Assembly: GCF_030063475.1 (NCBI RefSeq)
Contig: NZ_JASIRT010000015.1
Span: forward strand, 1 to 64,000
Origin: Roseomonas sp. E05
Lineage (GTDB): Bacteria; Pseudomonadota; Alphaproteobacteria; Acetobacterales; Acetobacteraceae
DNA length: 64,000 nucleotides
Direction of reading: 5' to 3'
Shown: one piece after another, positions 41,131-49,771 of the stretch
Numbering within the stretch: position 1 is the first letter of the stretch
How the letters are laid out: every line of letters starts with the position of its first letter
The notes under the pieces: generated by a model
What the model was told of the DNA's origin: nothing
Database searches by the model: none
What the model saw: the letters and a program-made list of their open reading frames with translations, nothing else
Made by a program: the position numbers and the translations under genes

Positions 41131-41423
41131 GCGACGCCTTCCGCCGCCGGCTGCGCGCGGGGGAGGTGCGGCCCGGCACCTTCCCCGGAACGCCGGCCGC
41201 CTGCCAGGCCGAGTGGCCCGGGTTGAGGGAGCGGGACTTCGCCGCCCCCGGCGCCACCGGCCCGTCCTCCCAGGCCGCGCCTTTGCCGGAGATGGGCATC
41301 ACCGCCTTCGTCCCCGGCTCCGCCCCCAGCCTGCTGGCGGCAGCGGCGCGCCGGGAGAAAGCCTGGCTCCTTGGTCCCGCTGCGGCGGAGTACGCGCCCG
41401 CCCCGGCCGGGGCCGCCCCGTGA
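41127..41423 (+). pseudogene. Internally deleted HpcH/HpaI aldolase remnant
   Basis: 98 codons. The start MSDAFRRRLRAGEVRPGTF closely resembles the N-terminus of HpcH/HpaI aldolases (the family continues GTF-KTP then GLDF). The later piece MGITAFVPGSAPSLLAAAAR resembles their C-terminal GVTAFVVGSDQSLL segment. The metal-binding and catalytic middle (about 150 residues) is missing, with a changed linker between. It overlaps the amidohydrolase gene by four bases, as an intact operon member would. It may still be translated, but cannot be an active aldolase. Confidence 0.55.
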
Positions 41424-41447
41424 ACCCCAACCGCGGAGACGCCGACC

Positions 41448-42362
41448 ATGTATGACGCATCCGACGCCCGGGCGGGCCTCGCCCCCGCCCGCGCCGCAGC
41501 CCAGCCCGTCGCGCTCGCCGGCGCCGGCTACGCCAAGTTCTACGAGATGCCGCCGCAGGAGACCTCGGAGCTCGCCCGCAGCTGGTACGCCCGGGGCCAG
41601 AACTTCGTCGTGGCCTATACCGAGGCCGAAGCCGGCGCCGTCCTGGAGCGGAAGGAGCAGCCGGACGAGTACGTGCTGCTGCTGCCCGACCCAGAGACGC
41701 GCGTGGAGGTGACGACAGCAGATGGCACCGAAACCCTCTCCGGTTTCCGGCTGGCCTTCGTGCCGCCGGGCCCCAGCCGCGTTCGCGTGCTGAGCGGCGG
41801 GCGGATCGTCCGCCTGGTCACGACGGCCTCCGCCGATCTGGCGGCACGCTGCGCGAACGCCGCCTCCTACGCGACGCCGCATCCCAACGTGGCGCCGCTG
41901 CAGCCCTGGCCCGCCCCGCCGGACGGCTACAAGCTGCGGAGCTACTCGCTGGATGTCCCGCCGGAGAAGGGGCGCTTCGGCCGGATCTGGCGCTGCACCA
42001 CCTTCATGGTGAACTGGCTGGAGGTCTATGAGGGCCCGCGCGATCCGAGCAAGCTCTCGCCGCACCACCATGATGACTTCGAGCAGTGCTCGCTGGCCCT
42101 GAAGGGGGAGTTCATCCACCACCTGCGCTGGCCCTGGCTGCCGGACAAGGCGCAGTGGCGGGATGACGATCACGAGCACTGCGGCACGCCTTCCGTCGCC
42201 ATCATCCCGCCTCCCTCGGTTCACACGACGGAGTCGGTCGGCCCGGGTGACAATCAGCTGGTGGACATCTTCTGCCCGCCCCGCACCGACTTCTCGCTCA
42301 AGCAGGGCTGGGTGCTCAACGCTGCCGACTACCCGATGCCCGCCGACATTGCAGGGACCTGA
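41448..42362 (+). CDS. Cupin-domain protein of the IclR/TRAP catabolic operon
   Basis: 304 residues in two cupin-like halves. The C-terminal half has [20 protein letters not shown], a metal-binding cupin motif 1 with His ligands and Glu, and [16 protein letters not shown] as motif 2. The N-terminal half ([16 protein letters not shown]) lacks the histidines. Bicupins act as dioxygenases, isomerases or decarboxylases. ATG 41448 follows CGGAGACG. The position at the end of the operon points to a late catabolic step; the reaction is not known. Confidence 0.75.
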   Translation: MYDASDARAGLAPARAAAQPVALAGAGYAKFYEMPPQETSELARSWYARGQNFVVAYTEAEAGAVLERKEQPDEYVLLLPDPETRVEVTTADGTETLSGFRLAFVPPGPSRVRVLSGGRIVRLVTTASADLAARCANAASYATPHPNVAPLQPWPAPPDGYKLRSYSLDVPPEKGRFGRIWRCTTFMVNWLEVYEGPRDPSKLSPHHHDDFEQCSLALKGEFIHHLRWPWLPDKAQWRDDDHEHCGTPSVAIIPPPSVHTTESVGPGDNQLVDIFCPPRTDFSLKQGWVLNAADYPMPADIAGT

Positions 42363-42715
42363 AGCTGAAAGCGTCCGGATGGAGCCGCGGATGGCTTTGG
42401 CCGGGGCTGGCGCTCCGGCCGTCGCCCCGGGCTTCATCTGCCGAACAGAGGAGGATGGGGGCGGCTCCTGCGGGCGCCGCCCGAGCATGTATCAAGAAGG
42501 CGGTTTGAAAGAGAAAGTGGGCTTGCCCCTCACGTCGCAGGACAAGCCGGCACTGCGGCCCAGGGGTGCCGCGCGACATGTCCTCGGCCGCCGCCTCGCA
42601 CACAGTCCGCCCGGCAAGCGGACACGCCTGCCGCTGCTCCTGGCGCCGGTCGGAGGGCGGCAATCGCCCTGCCCCGGGGGGCGGGCTGATGGCCGCCATG
42701 GTGGGGAAGGCGCCC
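42363..42715. other. 353-base gap between convergent genes
   Basis: No gene is recognisable. A possible hairpin, GGCCGG-N10-CCGGCC at about 42399, follows the cupin gene but has no T-run. The small frames seen are shadows. Confidence 0.5.
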
Positions 42716-43801
42716 TCACGCGGCCAGTGGATCCGCCTTCTCCAGGAAACGGCTCCGGTGCAGCGCGGCGGAGCCATAGGCATTCGCCAGCACCATGGCC
42801 TTGCGCAGGAAGAGGCCGATATCGTGCTCGTCGGTGTAGCCGATGGCGCCGTGCATCTGCACCGCCTCGCGCGTGACCAGCATCGCCGCCTCGGCGGTGC
42901 GCGCCTTGGCGCGCGAGATGGCGGCGCAGGCCGTGCCGGGCGGGGCGCCGGCATCCAGGCTGCGCGCCGCGCCCTCCACGCTCGCGCGGCTCAGCGCGAT
43001 CTGGATCCGCAGGTCCGCCGCGCGATGCTGCAGGGCCTGGAAGCTGCCCAGCGGCTTGCCGAACTGCTGGCGCGTGCGCAGGTAGTCGAGCATCATGGCG
43101 AAGGCGCGCTCCATCAGCCCGAGCAGGCCGGCCGCGGTGGTCAGCGCCGCCTCCTCCAGCGCCATGGCCAGCGCCGCGCCGACATCGCCATGCAGGCGCC
43201 GCGCGCCCGACAGGTCGGGCTCCAGGGTGCCGATATTGCCGCCATCCTGGGTGCGCTGCAGGCGCAGGGCCTGCCCCGCGGCGGGAAGGGCGTAGAGCGC
43301 CAGCGCACCGCCTTCCGCGACGGGGACCAGCAGGGTCTCCGCCCCGGCGGCCTGCGGCAGGAAGAGCCGCGCCGCGCCGGGCGTGCCGGGCGCTTCCAGG
43401 CTGTCCGGCGCCTCCTGCCAGGCGGTCAGCACCAGGCTGCGCCCCTCCAGCAGCGCGGGGAGCAGGCTCTCGTCGCCGGCGGCGGCCAGCAGCCGGGCGG
43501 AGAGCGCGCCGGCCACCAGCGGCTCGGGCGCCAGGGCCTGGCCCAGTTCCTCCGCCAGCGCGCAGGCCTCGGCCATGCCAAGCCCGAAGCCGCCATGCGC
43601 CTCGGGCACGCGCAGGCCGATCCAGCCCTGCTCGCCCATGGCCCGCCAGACGGCCGGATCATAGCCGGGATCGGCATAGCGCAGCGCCCGCACCCGGGCG
43701 AAGTCGCCGTGCCGGGGTGCCAGGCCGGCGGCGCTCTCGCGGATCATGCGGACCGATTCCCGCCGCTCCGCCTCGGCCTGCTCCATCATGCCGTCCATCA
43801 T
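42716..43801 (-). CDS. Acyl-CoA dehydrogenase (short FadE-like subunit)
   Basis: 361 residues. MGEQGWIGLRVPEAHGGFGLG is the N-terminal acyl-CoA dehydrogenase block; TRQQFGKPLGSFQALQHRAAD and QMHGAIGYTDEHDIGLFLRKA are the FAD-contact and C-terminal blocks. The middle beta domain is divergent, as in the non-identical subunit pairs found in steroid-type catabolism. The ATGA overlap with the ADP-forming ligase upstream shows that it ends the same operon. A start a few codons later is possible, as the N-terminus reads MMDGMM. Confidence 0.85.
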   Translation of the reverse strand: MMDGMMEQAEAERRESVRMIRESAAGLAPRHGDFARVRALRYADPGYDPAVWRAMGEQGWIGLRVPEAHGGFGLGMAEACALAEELGQALAPEPLVAGALSARLLAAAGDESLLPALLEGRSLVLTAWQEAPDSLEAPGTPGAARLFLPQAAGAETLLVPVAEGGALALYALPAAGQALRLQRTQDGGNIGTLEPDLSGARRLHGDVGAALAMALEEAALTTAAGLLGLMERAFAMMLDYLRTRQQFGKPLGSFQALQHRAADLRIQIALSRASVEGAARSLDAGAPPGTACAAISRAKARTAEAAMLVTREAVQMHGAIGYTDEHDIGLFLRKAMVLANAYGSAALHRSRFLEKADPLAA

Positions 43802-45945
43802 TCCTCCTCCCCTTCCCCCGGCACGGACAGGGCGATCAGCCCATCCACCGCCACGATGCCCTGCGCGCCGCAGATCAGCGGGTTGACGTCCAGCTCACGG
43901 ATGCGCGGATGCCGCACCACCAACTCGCCGATGCGGCAGACGATCTCCGCCAGCCGCTCCAGATCGACCGGCGCCGCGCCACGGAACCCCTGGAGCAGCC
44001 GCGCGCCGCGCAGCCCTTCCAGCATCGCGCGCGCCCGCGCCGGGGAGAGCGGCGCCGGGGCCACCGCCACATCCTCCAGCAGTTCCACCAGCACGCCGCC
44101 CAGGCCGACCGCCACCACCGGCCCGAACAGCGGATCACGATGCGCGCCCAGCATCACCTCCAGGCCGGCCGGCAGCATCGGCTGCACCAGCACGCCGTCG
44201 ATCGCCGCGCCCGGTGCCGCACGCGCGGCACTGGCGAGGATGGCCGCATAGGCGGCACGCAGCTCCGCCGCGTCGCGCAGGTTCAGCCGCACCACGCCGG
44301 CCTCGGTCTTGTGTGGAAGCGCCGGGCTCTCGGCCTTCAGCACCACCGGGAAGCCGAAGCCTTCCGCGGCGGCGACGGCCTCGTCCGCGTCCTGCGCCAG
44401 CAGTTCCGGCACCACCGGCACGCTGCAGGCAGCCAGCACCGCCTTGACGCGGCTCTCGGTCAGCACCGGGCCACCCTCCAGCAAGGCGGCCACCCGTGCA
44501 TGCTGCGCCTCCGCGAGGCGTGCGGAAGGCCTGTCCGGTGGCCGCGCCCGCCGCGCCGCCCGCGCCTGCCAAGCGGCGATGGCGGCGAAGCAGCGATCCA
44601 CGCTGGCGAAGAGCGCGGCGCCCGGCACCGCCTCGGCCGTCGCCGCGCCATCGCCCTCCCGCCGCTCCGCCACCCAGGGCACGCAGAGGAAGCGCCCCTC
44701 GCGCGCCGCGATCTCCGCCATCACGGGGAGGCGGTTCAGCGAGAAGGGATAGGCATGCGTGTTGGGGTAGAGCAGCAGGCCGAAGGCGGGGTCCCGCGCC
44801 AGGGCGCCGGTGCAGGCGGCCAGCGCCTCGGGGTCGTTCAGCACCTGCGCCGTCAGGTCGCAGGGATTGCGGGCGGAGCCATATTCGGGGATGCGGCCGC
44901 CGAGCACCGCCTGCGCCGCCTCGCCCGGCTGCGGCAGTGCCACGCCATGCCGCTCCGCCGCATCGGCGGCCAGGATGCAGGCGCCGCCCGAGGTGGAGAC
45001 CACCGCCACCCCTGCCCCCTTCGGCACGGCGGGCGCGCGCGCCAGGAAGGAGGCCATTTCCATGACGGCGCCGAGATCCTCCACCACCGCCGCCCCCGCG
45101 CCGGCCAGCGCGGCGCGCCACACGGCATGGCCGCCGGCGACGGCGCCGGTATGGGACAGGGCCGCCGCCGCGCCGGACTGGCCGGAGGCCATCTTGTGCA
45201 CCACCACCGGCTTGCCGGCGGCCTCCGCCTGGGCGATGGCCTCCAGCAGGCGGCGCGGCTCGCGCGCGCCTTCCAGCACGCAGGCGATGGCCGCGCAGTC
45301 CGGCGCATCGGCCAGGAAGGCGACGAGCTCCGCGATGTCCAGCCCGGCGGCATTGCCCGAGGTCAGCACATGGCTGACGGGCACGCCGCGCTCCACCGCC
45401 TGCGCCAGGGCGAAGCCGACGGCGCCCGACTGGCTGGCGATGCCGATGGCGGGCGGCCGCAAGCCGGCGGGCGGCAGGACCGGCGGCCCCGCCGAGAAGG
45501 TGACGCCGGCGCCGCTGCCGAAATGCGCGAAGCCCAGGCAGTTGGGACCGAGCAGCGGCAGGCCGGCCCCGGCGGCGCGCGCGGAGAGCGCCGCCTGCGC
45601 CGCCATCCGCTCCGGCAGGCCGGTTTCGGCGAAGCCCGCGGCGAAGACCACCAGCCCGCCCGCACCGGCCGCGATCGCCTCCTCCAGCACCGCCGCCACG
45701 CCCTCGCGCGGGGTGGCGATGGCGACGCAATCCGGCGCCTCCGGCAGGGCCGCCAGGTTGGGATGGCAGGCGCGGCCGTCGATCTCCCGGTAGCGCGGGT
45801 TGACCAGATGGATGCGGCCCTGGAAGGCAGACAGGTTCTCCAGCACGCGCGCGCCGAAGGCCCCCGCGCGCGACGTGGCCCCCACGATGGCGACGCTGCG
45901 CGGCTGCAGGAAACGTCGCAACCGTTCCGGAGCGAAGCGGCTCAT
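43798..45945 (-). CDS. ADP-forming acyl-CoA synthetase (acetyl-CoA synthetase type, fused subunits)
   Basis: 715 residues. An N-terminal CoA-binding domain (LQPRSVAIVGATSRAGAFGA), succinyl-CoA-ligase-like middle with the phosphohistidine region ALSHTGAVAGGHAV, and C-terminal ATP-grasp domain (FPVVLKAESPALPHKTEAGV). This is the alpha-beta fusion order of acetate-CoA ligase (ADP-forming). ATG 45945 overlaps the CoA-transferase stop; the longer frame to 46197 only shadows that gene. It would activate a carboxylic acid or recover ATP from the acyl-CoA product of the pathway. Confidence 0.88.
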   Translation of the reverse strand: MSRFAPERLRRFLQPRSVAIVGATSRAGAFGARVLENLSAFQGRIHLVNPRYREIDGRACHPNLAALPEAPDCVAIATPREGVAAVLEEAIAAGAGGLVVFAAGFAETGLPERMAAQAALSARAAGAGLPLLGPNCLGFAHFGSGAGVTFSAGPPVLPPAGLRPPAIGIASQSGAVGFALAQAVERGVPVSHVLTSGNAAGLDIAELVAFLADAPDCAAIACVLEGAREPRRLLEAIAQAEAAGKPVVVHKMASGQSGAAAALSHTGAVAGGHAVWRAALAGAGAAVVEDLGAVMEMASFLARAPAVPKGAGVAVVSTSGGACILAADAAERHGVALPQPGEAAQAVLGGRIPEYGSARNPCDLTAQVLNDPEALAACTGALARDPAFGLLLYPNTHAYPFSLNRLPVMAEIAAREGRFLCVPWVAERREGDGAATAEAVPGAALFASVDRCFAAIAAWQARAARRARPPDRPSARLAEAQHARVAALLEGGPVLTESRVKAVLAACSVPVVPELLAQDADEAVAAAEGFGFPVVLKAESPALPHKTEAGVVRLNLRDAAELRAAYAAILASAARAAPGAAIDGVLVQPMLPAGLEVMLGAHRDPLFGPVVAVGLGGVLVELLEDVAVAPAPLSPARARAMLEGLRGARLLQGFRGAAPVDLERLAEIVCRIGELVVRHPRIRELDVNPLICGAQGIVAVDGLIALSVPGEGEEE

Positions 45946-47129
45946 GCCGCCCCCTCCCCGAGCCATTCGGCGAACACGTCCTCCGTATGCTCGCCGAGTT
46001 GCGGCGGCACGCGGCCATAGGCGACGGGCGTCGCCGAGAAGTTCACGGGATTGGCGATGAAGGGCAGTTCCCCGCCGTCCGGATGCGGCATGCGGCGCCA
46101 CATTCCGCGGTGGTTGAGCTGCGGGTCCGCCGCCGCCGCGCCGAAATCGTTGAGCGGGCCGGAGGAGATGCCGGCCTCGTTCAGCCGCGCCATCCACTCC
46201 TCAGCGCCGCGCGCGAGCAAGGCCTTCTGCAGCATCGGCAACAGGTCCGGCCTGTGCGCCATGCGCTGGCGATTTGTGGCGAAGCGCGGATCCTCTGCCA
46301 GCCCCTCCAGCCCAAGCACGGCGCAGAACTGCGCGAACTGCCGGTCGTTGCCGATGGCCACCATCAGCGGCCGGTCGGCGGTGTCGAAGGCCTGCCAGGG
46401 CGTGTTGATCTGGGAGGCGGTGCCGGCGCGCACCGGCATGCGGCCGGAGACGAGATAGTTCATCGCGATATGGGAATGTGCGGCGAGTTGCGCGTCCAGC
46501 AACGCGAGGTCGATGTGCTGGCCACGGCCGGAGACGGTGTCCCGGTGGTGCAGCGCGGCCAGGATGGCGATGGTGGCGTAGAAGCCGGCATTGAGATCGG
46601 AGACGCTGTAGCCGACCAGCGCAGGGCCGGCGCCGGGCTCGCCCTCCGGCATGCCGGTGACGCTCATCAGCCCGCTCATCGCCTGGAAGATGGGGTCGTA
46701 GCCCGGCAACGCCGCATAGGGGCCACTTTGGCCGAAGCCGGTGATGGAGCAATAGACGAGGCGCGGGTTGACCGCCGCCAAAGCGGGATAATCCAGCCCG
46801 AAGCGGCGCAGGCCGCCGACCTTGAAGTTCTCAATCAGCACGTCGGCCCTGGCGACGAGCGCCTTCAGCCGCGCCTGCCCTTCCGGCGCCGCGATGTCGA
46901 TGGCGACCGAGCGCTTGCCACGGTTCATCGCCAGGTAGGAGGAGGTCTCGCCGGTCTCCCGCCCTGCCGGGTCACGGCGGGGAAAGCCCATGCGGCGCAC
47001 GTCGTCGCCGCCCTTCGGGTGCTCCACCTTGACCACGTCGGCGCCGAAATCGGCCAGGATCTGGGCAGCCCAAGGGCCGGCGAAGATCCGCGTCATGTCG
47101 AGCACGCGGATGCGCGGCAGGGTGCTCAT
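45942..47129 (-). CDS. Family III CoA-transferase (CaiB/BaiF)
   Basis: 395 residues. The family start RVLDMTRIFAGPWAAQILAD, then GADVVKVEHPKGGDD with the catalytic Asp expected later in the CaiB core (IAMNYLVSG follows LLDAQLAAHSH), and YCSITGFGQSGPY. It overlaps the acyl-CoA dehydrogenase stop upstream and the ligase start downstream by four bases. It moves CoA between carboxylic acids, probably activating the imported substrate. It is paralogous to the CoA-transferase at 49772 and the one at 56963. Confidence 0.9.
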   Translation of the reverse strand: MSTLPRIRVLDMTRIFAGPWAAQILADFGADVVKVEHPKGGDDVRRMGFPRRDPAGRETGETSSYLAMNRGKRSVAIDIAAPEGQARLKALVARADVLIENFKVGGLRRFGLDYPALAAVNPRLVYCSITGFGQSGPYAALPGYDPIFQAMSGLMSVTGMPEGEPGAGPALVGYSVSDLNAGFYATIAILAALHHRDTVSGRGQHIDLALLDAQLAAHSHIAMNYLVSGRMPVRAGTASQINTPWQAFDTADRPLMVAIGNDRQFAQFCAVLGLEGLAEDPRFATNRQRMAHRPDLLPMLQKALLARGAEEWMARLNEAGISSGPLNDFGAAAADPQLNHRGMWRRMPHPDGGELPFIANPVNFSATPVAYGRVPPQLGEHTEDVFAEWLGEGAA

Positions 47130-48292
47130 GCCGGCAGCTCCAGCACGTTGCGGGCCAGGATGTTGCGCAGGATCTCGGAGGAGCCGCCGAAGATGGTGGA
47201 AGGCCGCGCCAGCAGGAATTGGCCTGCAGGGTGCAGGCCCTCGCCCGGCATCGGGTCCAGCAGCCCGGCATGGCCGCCGGCCACCTCCAGCATGGCATCG
47301 GTGATGCGCTGGAACAGCTCGGTCTGCACGATCTTCAGGATCGACACCTCCGGCCCCAGCGTCTCGCCCCGCTTCAGCGCGGCGACGAAGGATTCGTAGA
47401 GCTCCTTGAGGTCGCCCAGCTCCATCGCGAAGCGCGCGTAGCGGTCGCGGAACACCGGGTCCTGGTCCTTGCCCACCGCCTCGGCCAGCCGCCACAGCCG
47501 CGCCAGCCCGTTCGAGGAGAGCTTGGGGGAGCCGATGGCGATGCGCTCGAAGCCGAGCAGCGCCTTGGCATAGGTCCAGCCCTGGTTGACCTCGCCGACC
47601 ACCATGTCCTTCGGCACGCGGACATTGTCGAAGAAAATCTCGCAGAACTCGTCATGCAGGTCGAGGTTGATGATCGGGCGGATGGTGATGCCCGGCGTGT
47701 CGGCCGGCATCAGCAGGAAGGAGATGCCCTGCTGCTTCTTGCCCGATTTGTCGGTGCGGGCCAGCACGAAGAGCCAGTTGGCGTCATTGGCCAACGTGAT
47801 CCAGATCTTCTGGCCATTCAGCACCCAGTGGTCGCCGGCATCGGCGGCATCGAGCCGCAGCGCGGCGAGGTCGGAGCCGGCGCCAGGCTCGGAATAGCCC
47901 TGGGCCCAGATATCCTCGCCCGAAAGGATGCGCGGCAGGAAACGCCGTCGCTGTTCCTCCGAGCCGTGCCTGATCAGCAGCGGGCCGAGCATGATCAGCC
48001 CCATGTCGCTGACGCGGGCGCAGCCATGCCGCTCCAGCTCCTCGATCATGATGAGCTGCCTGGTGGCGCCGAGCCCCATGCCGCCGTATTCGCGCGGCCA
48101 GTTCGGCGCCAGCCAGCCCTTGGCCGAGAGCGCCATGTACCAGGGCCGGTTCTCCCGCCAGTGCAGGCGGCGGCGCGGGAAGCGCATCTCCGGCGGATAG
48201 TTCGCCTCGATCCACTGCCGCACATGCAGGCGGAAGCTGGCATCGTCCATCGCGTCCAGCGCCTCGGGCGGCAGGTCGCTCGCGGTTTCCAT
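47126..48292 (-). CDS. Acyl-CoA dehydrogenase
   Basis: 388 residues. WAQGYSEPGAGSDLAALRLD is the FAD/substrate block; KIWITLANDANWLFVLART, FDNVRVPKDMVVGEVNQGW and PSTIFGGSSEILRNILARNVL follow in normal order. The N-terminus WENRPWYMALSAKGWLAPNWP-type sequence is typical of the long-substrate branch. It is co-transcribed with a second, shorter acyl-CoA dehydrogenase at the operon end; such pairs can act as heteromers. ATG 48292 was chosen because the upstream frame shadows the hydratase. Confidence 0.9.
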   Translation of the reverse strand: METASDLPPEALDAMDDASFRLHVRQWIEANYPPEMRFPRRRLHWRENRPWYMALSAKGWLAPNWPREYGGMGLGATRQLIMIEELERHGCARVSDMGLIMLGPLLIRHGSEEQRRRFLPRILSGEDIWAQGYSEPGAGSDLAALRLDAADAGDHWVLNGQKIWITLANDANWLFVLARTDKSGKKQQGISFLLMPADTPGITIRPIINLDLHDEFCEIFFDNVRVPKDMVVGEVNQGWTYAKALLGFERIAIGSPKLSSNGLARLWRLAEAVGKDQDPVFRDRYARFAMELGDLKELYESFVAALKRGETLGPEVSILKIVQTELFQRITDAMLEVAGGHAGLLDPMPGEGLHPAGQFLLARPSTIFGGSSEILRNILARNVLELPA

Positions 48293-48339
48293 CGGTATCC
48301 TCCCGCCGGGCTCTGTCGGCCCGGTCGCAGCGGGCGGCC

Positions 48340-49137
48340 TCAGCGGCCGGTGAAGCTCGGGCGGCGCTTCTCCGCGAAGGCGCGCTGCGCCTCCTTCGTA
48401 TCCTCGGTGCGGGAGAGCGCCACGGTCTGCGTCTGCTCGTAGCGGTAGCCGTCGCGCAGCGGCATCTCCTCGGTCAGGCCGAAGGAGCGCTTGGCCGCCT
48501 GCACGGCGAGCGGACTCTTGGCGGCGATCTGGCGCGCGATGCCGAGCGCCTCCGGCAGCAGCGCCTCGGACGCCACGCAGGCGGAGGCGGCGTTCATCCG
48601 CAGCAGCTCCGGCCCGGTGATGCGCTTCGCCGTGTAGATCATCAGCCGCGCGTCGGACTGGCCGAAGAAGCGCAGCACATGCCGCACGCCACCGGCGAGG
48701 CCGACATCCACCTCCGTCATCGACAGGAAGGCGTTCTCGGAAACGATCAGGATGTCGCAGCACAGCGCCAGCACGCAGCCGGCGCCGATGGCCGCGCCGT
48801 TCACCGCAGCGATCACCGGCTTGCCGCATTCCAGCACTGCGTCGAACCCGGCACGGACCAAGCGGTTGTGGCGGGGATAGGCGCCCGGAATCTCGGCGAG
48901 GTTGGGCCGCTCGCGCAGGTCGGCGCCGGCGGAGAAGGCGCGGCCTTCGCCGGTCAGCACGATGGCGCGCACCTCCGGCAGGTCGTGCAACGTGTCGAAG
49001 ACCTGCACGATCTCCTCGCGGAACAGGCGGTCCTGCGCGTTCACCGGCGGCGCCTGCATGATGACCGTGGCGACATGCTCCTCCACGCCGACGCGGAAGC
49101 GTTGCAGATCCTGGAAGGCCTCGGGCATGGCGTTCAT
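48340..49137 (-). CDS. Enoyl-CoA hydratase/isomerase
   Basis: 265 residues, normal for crotonases. GRAFSAGADLRERPN is the first oxyanion loop; AAVNGAAIGAGCVLALCCDI the second; and FLSMTEVDVGLAGGVRHVL includes one catalytic acidic residue position. It would hydrate the enoyl-CoA made by an acyl-CoA dehydrogenase in this operon. It overlaps the carboxymuconolactone-decarboxylase-like gene by four bases. Confidence 0.9.
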   Translation of the reverse strand: MNAMPEAFQDLQRFRVGVEEHVATVIMQAPPVNAQDRLFREEIVQVFDTLHDLPEVRAIVLTGEGRAFSAGADLRERPNLAEIPGAYPRHNRLVRAGFDAVLECGKPVIAAVNGAAIGAGCVLALCCDILIVSENAFLSMTEVDVGLAGGVRHVLRFFGQSDARLMIYTAKRITGPELLRMNAASACVASEALLPEALGIARQIAAKSPLAVQAAKRSFGLTEEMPLRDGYRYEQTQTVALSRTEDTKEAQRAFAEKRRPSFTGR

Positions 49138-49745
49138 TCTCCCTTCGCGCCGCGCGCGGGCGGCAGCGGCGACAGCCCGCCCGCGGCCTGCGGCGGCGGG
49201 CGGAGCGGCGGCTCGACGCCCTCCGGCAGCGGGATCTCGTGCGCGTTCAGCGTCATGGAGACCATCGTGTAGTAGCCGATCACCGCCGTCAGCTCGACGA
49301 CGCCGCGCTCGCCCCAGCGGCGCTCCACCGCACGATAGGCCGGCAGCGGAACCTGCCCGGTCTGCTGCAACTGCCGCGTGAATTCGTAGATCTCGGCATC
49401 CTCCGCCTCCTCCAGCGGGGGCGGCTCGCCAAGGCGAATCGCCTCGATCGCCGCCTGCGGCAGGCCGGCCTCGGCGGCGGCGCGGGCATGCACCCACCAT
49501 TCGATCTGGCTGGTCCAGCGGCGGCCGGTGACGATGATGGCCAGTTCGTTCAACCGCTTCGGCAGCACGGTGTCGAAGCGCAGGAACTCGCCGAGGCGTG
49601 ACCAGCGCTCGGCCAGGTCAGGGCTGTGGATCACGGCGCGCAGCGGGCCGATGACAGCGCCGCGCGGGCCGGCCAGCACGGCATCGTGCACGCGCCGCTG
49701 CGCCGGCGACATCTCCTCGCGTTCCGGCAGGGCGATGCGGGGCAT
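49134..49745 (-). CDS. Carboxymuconolactone decarboxylase-family (AhpD-like fold) protein
   Basis: 203 residues. SRLGEFLRFDTVLPKRLNELAI and VTGRRWTSQIEWWVHARAAAEAGLP are the conserved blocks; the E-x3-H pair in EWWVHA is kept but no CxxC redox pair is present, so an alkylhydroperoxidase role is unlikely. The C-terminus YTMVSMTLNAHEIPLPEG is also typical. It may decarboxylate or isomerise a lactone-like intermediate; the substrate is unknown. It begins 26 bases after the CoA-transferase gene. Confidence 0.82.
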   Translation of the reverse strand: MPRIALPEREEMSPAQRRVHDAVLAGPRGAVIGPLRAVIHSPDLAERWSRLGEFLRFDTVLPKRLNELAIIVTGRRWTSQIEWWVHARAAAEAGLPQAAIEAIRLGEPPPLEEAEDAEIYEFTRQLQQTGQVPLPAYRAVERRWGERGVVELTAVIGYYTMVSMTLNAHEIPLPEGVEPPLRPPPQAAGGLSPLPPARGAKGE

Positions 49746-49771
49746 GACGGTTCCTTTGATCGTTGCGGGCG

